NCBI RefSeq assembly: GCF_003864415.1
Contig: NZ_BFFP01000007.1
Span: 1 to 64,000 of the forward strand
Source: Ligilactobacillus salitolerans
Lineage (GTDB): Bacteria > Bacillota > Bacilli > Lactobacillales > Lactobacillaceae
Direction of reading: 5' to 3'
Length of the DNA: 64,000 bases
Position numbers and translations under genes: made by a program. The notes below the pieces were generated by a model, which ran no database searches, had not been told where the DNA came from, and saw nothing but the letters and a program-made list of their open reading frames with translations. Of this stretch, positions 59,319-64,000 are shown one piece after another (position 1 is the first letter of the stretch; each line of letters begins with the position of its first letter).

Positions 59319-59993
59319 ATGGCTGACAAATATACAAAAAAAGATTTGCTAGATCTGAAAAGCCAAACTATGCGCGAATATGCCGCGCAGTTCGAAAAGC
59401 ATTACGCCGCTGGGTTAGCCAAAATTTTAAATATTTCTGCCATTCACGCCGTTTTAGCCCAGGATTTCGAAGATCGGATCTTGGCTGATTTAAAGGAGAT
59501 GCACGGCGATAAACGGGTGATGATCCAGACCAATGGTCACGTTGCGCCGTACACGCTGATCATTTATTTAGGGGATGACCCGCTGGAGGCTTTCTCTAAG
59601 GGACGTTATGCCTTTGCTCAGTCGGCGGGACTCGAAAATATCATTACCCAATTAGTTGATCGTGATCCAGATCGGAGCGCTCAAGAAAAGGGCATGTTGG
59701 AAGACAATCTTTTATTGGGCTTATGTACCACTTTCTTGCTGACCAGCGTTTATATGATCGAAGACCCGATCATCAGCAAATACCTGACTCAGCCAGAACC
59801 GCCTAAGGTTGAAAATAATATTTTGGAATATTCTGCAAATGGGCGCAACATTGTTAATATTCCAACGATGCATCAGCTGGATGAAAAAGAACAGCAAACA
59901 TTGAGCGTGATCTTAAAGTTGCGACCTGAGATCGATCAAACGACAGTTGATGTTCAGGCGGATCGTGCGCGCTACAGTGTATTTGATTTCTAA
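59319..59993 (+). CDS. Hypothetical protein
   Basis: 224 residues, soluble, no signal peptide. ATG 59319 follows AAGGGGGG. Blocks visible: YTKKDLLDLKSQTMREYAAQ, VMIQTNGHVAPYTLIIYLGD, LLLGLCTTFLLTSVYMIEDP and LSVILKLRPEIDQTTVDVQA. Mostly helical with a short strand region; I do not recognise the family. It follows the MFS gene by 43 bp and may share its transcript. A strong terminator lies about 110 bp downstream. Confidence 0.6.
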   Translation: MADKYTKKDLLDLKSQTMREYAAQFEKHYAAGLAKILNISAIHAVLAQDFEDRILADLKEMHGDKRVMIQTNGHVAPYTLIIYLGDDPLEAFSKGRYAFAQSAGLENIITQLVDRDPDRSAQEKGMLEDNLLLGLCTTFLLTSVYMIEDPIISKYLTQPEPPKVENNILEYSANGRNIVNIPTMHQLDEKEQQTLSVILKLRPEIDQTTVDVQADRARYSVFDF

Positions 59994-60106
59994 CTAAAGA
60001 TCGCAAGTTAAGTTGGAAGAAGCAAAGTTTTTATTGCCGCTGCAAGCAGCTTTGATCTCATCACTTTTAGTTTGCTTCACAGATATATTTCTTTTGAGCA
60101 GTTTCA

Positions 60107-60151
60107 AAAACACCAGCAAATTTTCTTGTCCTGAAAATTTGCTGGTGTTTT
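60107..60151 (+). terminator. Strong terminator after the hypothetical gene
   Basis: AACACCAGCAAATTTTC pairs perfectly with GAAAATTTGCTGGTGTT around TTGTCCT; TTT follows. The stem is symmetrical enough to work from both sides. Confidence 0.7.
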
Positions 60152-60170
60152 GCTAGTTATTTGGGCAGAC

Positions 60171-60383
60171 TAACAGCCAACCTATTCGCGTTTGGAACAT
60201 ACTTTGACAAACTAACAGCCAATCGGTTCGTGTTTGGAACATACTTTGACAAACTAACAGCCAACCGGTTCGCGTTTGGAACATACTTTGGCAAACTAAC
60301 AGCCAGCCGGTTCACGTTTGGAACATACTTTGGCAAACTAGCCGCCAATCGATTCGCGTTTGGTACAAAGATAGACAAACAAG
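60171..60383 (+). repeat. Array of 42-bp tandem units, interrupted by an IS element
   Basis: TAACAGCC-type starts at 60171, 60213, 60255 and 60297, then TAGCCGCC at 60339, are 42 bp apart. Each holds a short AACCGGTT-like palindrome. The sixth unit would start at 60381; the IS256-family element cuts it there and the sequence AAGCCGCC resumes at 61961. Confidence 0.85.
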
Positions 60384-61955
60384 AGTTGTGCCCTTATAAT
60401 TGTGTAAAAAGAAAGATCATATCATTCTCATGATACAATCAATGTGGTTTCCAAACACAAACATTGAACAGGAGAAAATGATATGACCCAACTTAATATT
60501 AGCTTAGATTTCGACGAATTAACAGAGGCAATTACCAAGTCCGATATGAACACTGCAATGAAGGCCCTTGCGATTTCTGTTTTTAATGCTTACATGGAAG
60601 CAGAACGGGATCAATTCTTAAAAGCAAATCGTTATGAGCGTAGTGAGGATCGGGTTGATTCGCGAAATGGCTACTATGACCGTGATTTTCGTTTGTCGAT
60701 CGGCAAGCTCAATCTGAGAGTTCCGCGAACCAGATCTGGTCAATTTTCAACTCAGCTTTTTGAAAAATACTGCAGGTCTGATCAGGCTTTTGTTTTAAGC
60801 ATGGTTGAAGCAGTAGTTAATGGTGTTTCAACTCGCAAAGTCACAAATATTGTTGAAAATCTGTGCGGGGAGCAGGTCTCAAAGTCATTCGTTTCAAGTG
60901 TCATGACCCGCTTGGATCCGGAGCTCAAGAAGTTTCGGGAACGTTCACTGACTTATGAAAAGTTTCCGTATCTGTACGTAGATGCGCTGTATCTCAAGGT
61001 CCATGAAGAATCTCGGGTAGTTAGTAAAGCTTTGTATATCGCTCAGGGGGTGAACTCAAAAAATAAACGCGAGATTTTAGGCTTTAAAGTCACTGGGGCA
61101 GAGTCAGAAGAGAGCTGGTCCTCTTTCTTTAGAGAGCTTAGGGATCGTGGCCTGAGACAGCCGATCATGGTGACCTCTGATGCCCATGCAGGACTAAAGC
61201 GTGCAATTCAAAAGGAATTCCCCGGGACTTCCTGGCAACGTTGTACGGCTCATTTTATTCGTAATATTACTGACAAAATGCCTAAAAAAAAGAGTCGAAA
61301 AGCTCGACAACTAGTCAGCCAGATCTTTAAATCTAGTACAAAACAAGAGGCCAAAGAAAAAAGAGCAGAACTGGAAAAGCTGGTGGAAAAGAAAGACAAT
61401 AAGGCCAAGTATACAAGATCTTTAGAAATATTAGATGAAGGCTTCGAGGATGCGCTGCAGTACTTGTCACAACCGGAACCTTATCAGATTAGCTTACGAA
61501 CCACAAATTCATTGGAGCGCTTAAATCAGGAGATTCGCAGACGTGAACGTGTTGTCCGGATCTTCCCTAATGAAGCTGCAGCAGAACGCTTATTTGGAGC
61601 GATTTTGCAGGATTACCACGATCAGTGGCAAGAGCAAAAAAGAACATTTCTGCGCGATTTTTCACCTGAATTTCAGTAAAAATCCAAAAACAAGTGTAGC
61701 TACACGCTTAACAAGCTATTGAGCTTCAGGGGAGTAGTGTAATAAGCACAGTTAATAACTCCTCACCAAGGGCCACCAAGCGCCAGCGCGGTAGCAAAAC
61801 GACAGTAAGAACATATTGAGAAGGCTCAAAAGGACATTTTAGTTTTGATAAATTGGACCCACTATCGGTCGATGAGTATTTAAATTTTTTGAAATAAAGA
61901 TCTGGAAGCTGCATTGCATCGATTTTTGAATTTACACAGAAAAAAGGACTTGACC
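60384..61955 (+). mobile_element. IS256-family insertion sequence
   Basis: The ends are imperfect inverted repeats of about 28 bp: the left reads AGTTGTGCCCTTATAATTGT, and the right, in reverse, GGTCAAGTCCTTTTTTCTGT, both followed by GTAAA. They are flanked by the 8-bp direct repeat CAAACAAG (60376-60383 and 61956-61963), as expected for this family. The length is 1572 bp, longer than usual because about 275 bp without a gene lie between the transposase stop and the right end. Confidence 0.8.
60483..61679 (+). CDS. IS256-family (mutator-type) transposase
   Basis: 398 residues. The DDE residues fit the family: Asp in LYVDALYLKVHEESR near 163, Asp in MVTSDAHAGLKRAI near 230, and Glu in TTNSLERLNQEIRRRERVVR near 340, which is the conserved C-terminal block. 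RNGYYDRDFRLSIGKLNLRV near 58 and WQRCTAHFIRNI near 250 are also typical. Full length, with no stop or frameshift, so probably active. AGGAGAAA ribosome site. Confidence 0.93.
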   Translation: MTQLNISLDFDELTEAITKSDMNTAMKALAISVFNAYMEAERDQFLKANRYERSEDRVDSRNGYYDRDFRLSIGKLNLRVPRTRSGQFSTQLFEKYCRSDQAFVLSMVEAVVNGVSTRKVTNIVENLCGEQVSKSFVSSVMTRLDPELKKFRERSLTYEKFPYLYVDALYLKVHEESRVVSKALYIAQGVNSKNKREILGFKVTGAESEESWSSFFRELRDRGLRQPIMVTSDAHAGLKRAIQKEFPGTSWQRCTAHFIRNITDKMPKKKSRKARQLVSQIFKSSTKQEAKEKRAELEKLVEKKDNKAKYTRSLEILDEGFEDALQYLSQPEPYQISLRTTNSLERLNQEIRRRERVVRIFPNEAAAERLFGAILQDYHDQWQEQKRTFLRDFSPEFQ

Positions 61956-62058
61956 CAAACAAGCCGCCATCTCGCAAAGCAGCTAAAAAATAGCCTAAGC
62001 TTTGTCCGGCTCGCGATCTACTTTAAACTGCAGCCTTTGATTTTTGATACTTTGCAGG

Positions 62059-62096
62059 TTTCTTGACTTCCCTTGAGGGGTGAAGAAACTTTTTTT
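62059..62096 (+). terminator. Terminator-like hairpin in the region after the IS
   Basis: GTTTCTT pairs with AAGAAAC, with an inner CCC/GGG part, and seven T follow. No gene in 61964-62264 explains it; it may have ended the transcript that the IS now interrupts. The rest of that region shows no coding signal beyond the DyP promoter area. Confidence 0.55.
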
Positions 62097-62264
62097 GTGT
62101 TATTTTCTATTTTAGAATAATAATAAAAAAGGTCTATGGATCTTTTTATTTGGGCGTTTTGCTTGCAGAACTGTTGTGATGAGCTTACAATGATTAGTGA
62201 ATTTAGCATAAAAAAAAGCGGCTGATTTTTGCTGCTTAATTATTTGAACCGGGGGTAATTTTAA

Positions 62265-63221
62265 ATGTCAGTTGATCCAAAGCAAGCTCAAGATGTGTGG
62301 AAAGATGTTGGAGAACATGTGCAATTTACCGTTTTAACTCTGAAACGTGAAGATCAAGCTCACGAGCGGGAGGTTATTCAAGAATTTGCCGACCGTTATC
62401 AAGCAATCTTACGGTCATTACGGATCAGGGATGCGGATCCCAAGACTGGTGTTTCTTCCTTAAAGGCGAGTTTCGGCTTCAGCAGTTCTGCTTTCGAATA
62501 CCTTTTTCCTGATGCACCAAAACCGCATGAACTCGAAGAATTTACCGGCTTGAAAGGGCCCAAATACAGCATGCCTGCTACTCCTGGCGACCTGTTTTTT
62601 CATTTGCGGGCTAACAATGAAGCCGTGGTTTATGAAGCTCAGGCACAGTTTAGACGTTTCTTGGCAGACATCACCGATGTTCAAGACGAGACCAAAGGCT
62701 TCCGCTATTTTGAAGGACGGGCGATCATTGGTTTTGTCGACGGGACTGAAGCACCGCAAGTTGAAGATGCTGCCGATTATGCATTGATCGGCGCTGAGGA
62801 TGAAAATTATATCAACGGTTCTTATGCCTTCGCGCAAAAATGGCGGCATAATATGGATTTTTGGGACAAATTAAAGACCGAACAGCAAGAAAAAGCTGTG
62901 GGGCGCGAGAAGTTCACGGATCTGGAGCTGGAAGACGAAGATAAGATGCCTAATGCCCATAACGTTAGTTCGAAAATTGAGATCGATGGTGAGGAACAAA
63001 AAATCGTTCGTATGAATGTTCCTTATTCTGATCCGGCTTCCGGCAACACCGGGACTTATTTTATCGGCTATGCCCGCCACTGGGAAGTTACTAAGCAGAT
63101 GTGCCAGCAAATGGTTGATACATCCGACTTTTTGCTCACGTTCTCTGACCTTTTGAGTGGACAATTATTTTTCATTCCGTCACGGCCGACCTTGGACCAG
63201 ATCGCGGAAGGCGAACTTTAA
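62265..63221 (+). CDS. DyP-type haem peroxidase
   Basis: 318 residues. IIGFVDGTEAPQVED near 152 holds the GxxDG motif with the catalytic Asp; MPNAHNVSSKIE near 225 carries the proximal haem His; YFIGYARHWEVTKQMCQQM near 268 and a conserved Arg follow. Layout and length fit the cytoplasmic DyP/YfeX class. It uses haem to remove peroxide or oxidise dyes, or to take iron from haem. In a bacterium with cytochrome bd it is one of several haem proteins. A GGGGGT site precedes ATG. Confidence 0.88.
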   Translation: MSVDPKQAQDVWKDVGEHVQFTVLTLKREDQAHEREVIQEFADRYQAILRSLRIRDADPKTGVSSLKASFGFSSSAFEYLFPDAPKPHELEEFTGLKGPKYSMPATPGDLFFHLRANNEAVVYEAQAQFRRFLADITDVQDETKGFRYFEGRAIIGFVDGTEAPQVEDAADYALIGAEDENYINGSYAFAQKWRHNMDFWDKLKTEQQEKAVGREKFTDLELEDEDKMPNAHNVSSKIEIDGEEQKIVRMNVPYSDPASGNTGTYFIGYARHWEVTKQMCQQMVDTSDFLLTFSDLLSGQLFFIPSRPTLDQIAEGEL

Positions 63222-63297
63222 TGCAAGCAGGCAAATTATTTGCTTAGCTTACAAAAAATTAGTAAAATCAAGTTGTGATTAAGGGAGGGAGATTTTT

Positions 63298-63657
63298 ATG
63301 TATTTGAATGTAGAACCAGAAGCACAAGCAAAATTACAACAGTACTTGGATGCCGACAAAGACTTGCTCTTGGACTTTGATGATGGTGTTGGTCCGCTGT
63401 CCAATGTGGGAACCTGCACATTAGCCTCTGTTTTTCGGATCGTGGCTGTTGCCAAGGGTGCAGAGCAAAAAGATTACAACAAGGCTTTGGAATCTAACAT
63501 TGGCACCTTTAGATATAAGGGTTACAGCGAAATGTATATGGATAATCAGATGCGTTTAATTGTTAATCCGACGAACAAGATGTTAAGTTTACGCGGCAGC
63601 AACAGTGGTGAACTGACCGGAATGGTTACCGTTGAGGATCTATCTGCCACAGCTTAA
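63298..63657 (+). CDS. HesB/IscA-like family protein
   Basis: 119 residues. The fold pattern of the family is visible (LLLDFDDGVGPLSNVGTCTL near 22 and MYMDNQMRLIVNPTNKMLSL near 78), but the C-terminal Cys-x-Cys of true IscA is absent; the single Cys is in GTC. It may bind iron or act as a regulator in place of a cluster scaffold. GGGAGGGAG site; own terminator. It follows the peroxidase by 76 bp. Confidence 0.7.
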   Translation: MYLNVEPEAQAKLQQYLDADKDLLLDFDDGVGPLSNVGTCTLASVFRIVAVAKGAEQKDYNKALESNIGTFRYKGYSEMYMDNQMRLIVNPTNKMLSLRGSNSGELTGMVTVEDLSATA

Positions 63658-63673
63658 GCGTTGATTTAATTTC

Positions 63674-63719
63674 AAGGATCAGGCACTTCGTTTGAAGACG
63701 AAGCGGCCTGGTCCTTTTT
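63674..63719 (+). terminator. Terminator of the HesB-like gene
   Basis: AGGATCAGGC pairs with GCCTGGTCCT, with the inner CTTCGT...ACGAAG stem, followed by five T. Confidence 0.75.
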
Positions 63720-63848
63720 GCATGCAAATGATTCGATTTGGATGAATATATCTCATCTTAAACTGAATAAGTTGAATTTTACTAAACGTAAAAACCATAG
63801 TATGCTTAATCCAACCTAGAAATCAGAAAGTTACGGAGGAGGATGCTT

Positions 63849-64000
63849 ATGTTGCCGAAAATCTCACAGAGGATCATCCAGGAGCCCTCAGCGATGGATG
63901 AATTACTTGCTTTAAGCAGTCAGTGTCAACGAATTTCTTTTGCTGCAGGTTACCCAGCTGCCGAATTATTCCCTAAAAAGGAATTAGAAGAAGCCTTCGT
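63849..64000 (+). CDS. PLP-dependent aminotransferase, N-terminal part (runs off right edge)
   Basis: The first 50 codons are visible. SFAAGYPAAELFPKKELEEA matches the start of class I aminotransferases of the 2-aminoadipate/MocR-like group, which read ISFxxGxPxxxLFP. ATG 63849 follows GGAGGAGG by about six bases; an ATG six bases earlier is too close to that site. The donor and acceptor cannot be told from this part. Confidence 0.65.
   Translation, partial: MLPKISQRIIQEPSAMDELLALSSQCQRISFAAGYPAAELFPKKELEEAF

Noticed and set aside
60157-60433. Long open frames on both strands across the 42-bp arrays
   Set aside because: A period divisible by three keeps frames open by chance; products are simple repeats without ribosome sites. 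The same applies to frames in 32484-32807, 42629-42877, 52289-52489 and 57712-57966.
61726-61977. Minus-strand open frame at the right end of the IS element
   Set aside because: It runs through the right inverted repeat and the target duplication, so it did not exist before insertion, and it has no ribosome site.

Overview
The window looks like a chromosome segment of a respiration-capable lactic acid bacterium (Lactobacillaceae). This is inferred from gene content: an Apf-type LysM protein, a choloylglycine-hydrolase family enzyme with an N-terminal Cys, a cellobiose/lactose-type PTS EIIC, a cydABDC cytochrome bd operon with menaquinone-pathway genes but no haem biosynthesis, strong AGGAGG ribosome sites and CcpA (cre) boxes. 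I do not assign a species. No rRNA or tRNA gene was seen.

Layout. 0-5.4 kb: a frameshifted secreted metallo-beta-lactamase-fold gene, a small gene of unknown function under a ~180-nt structured leader, a TPM-like membrane protein operon, a decayed second copy of the leader plus small gene, and a D-2-hydroxyacid dehydrogenase. 6.0-15.1 kb: an AT-rich four-gene defence island that reads as a class 2 DISARM locus (drmE-like, drmA, drmB, drmMII) without drmC, followed by an IS3-family fragment. 15.6-23.8 kb: a MupG-like muramidase, a TPR-helicase fusion, two metal-dependent alcohol/glycerol dehydrogenases, a GT8 glycosyltransferase and deoC. 24-30 kb: a secreted aldose epimerase under a cre box, a secreted esterase, a PTS EIIC with a TIM-barrel partner. 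30-42.5 kb: a gene with two TGA stops, a frameshifted MATE pump, another alcohol dehydrogenase, a HAD phosphatase, an ECF transporter operon, apf, queG, a DUF4430 lipoprotein, a deoxynucleoside kinase and a YagU-like protein. 42.6-57.4 kb: a GPH symporter with an Ntn hydrolase, cydABDC, hepT, menA, ndh and a UPF0173 hydrolase. 57.4-64 kb: an MFS pump, an IS256-family element, a DyP peroxidase, a HesB-like protein and the start of an aminotransferase gene.

The cyd-hepT-menA-ndh genes together encode most of a NADH-menaquinone-cytochrome bd chain. Haem, and probably the naphthoate head group, would have to come from elsewhere.

The least explained features are non-coding. (1) About 11 copies of a ~125-nt element sit in three clusters, each cluster ending about 20 nt before a start codon. 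Their long hairpin arms differ in sequence between copies but stay complementary. (2) Six arrays of 41-42-bp tandem units, each with its own hairpin sequence, lie just beyond terminators; two related arrays are in inverted orientation around the cyd region, and a third was hit by the IS256 element. (3) A duplicated leader RNA with a conserved promoter and nested terminator precedes a small gene. All functional statements on these are inference.
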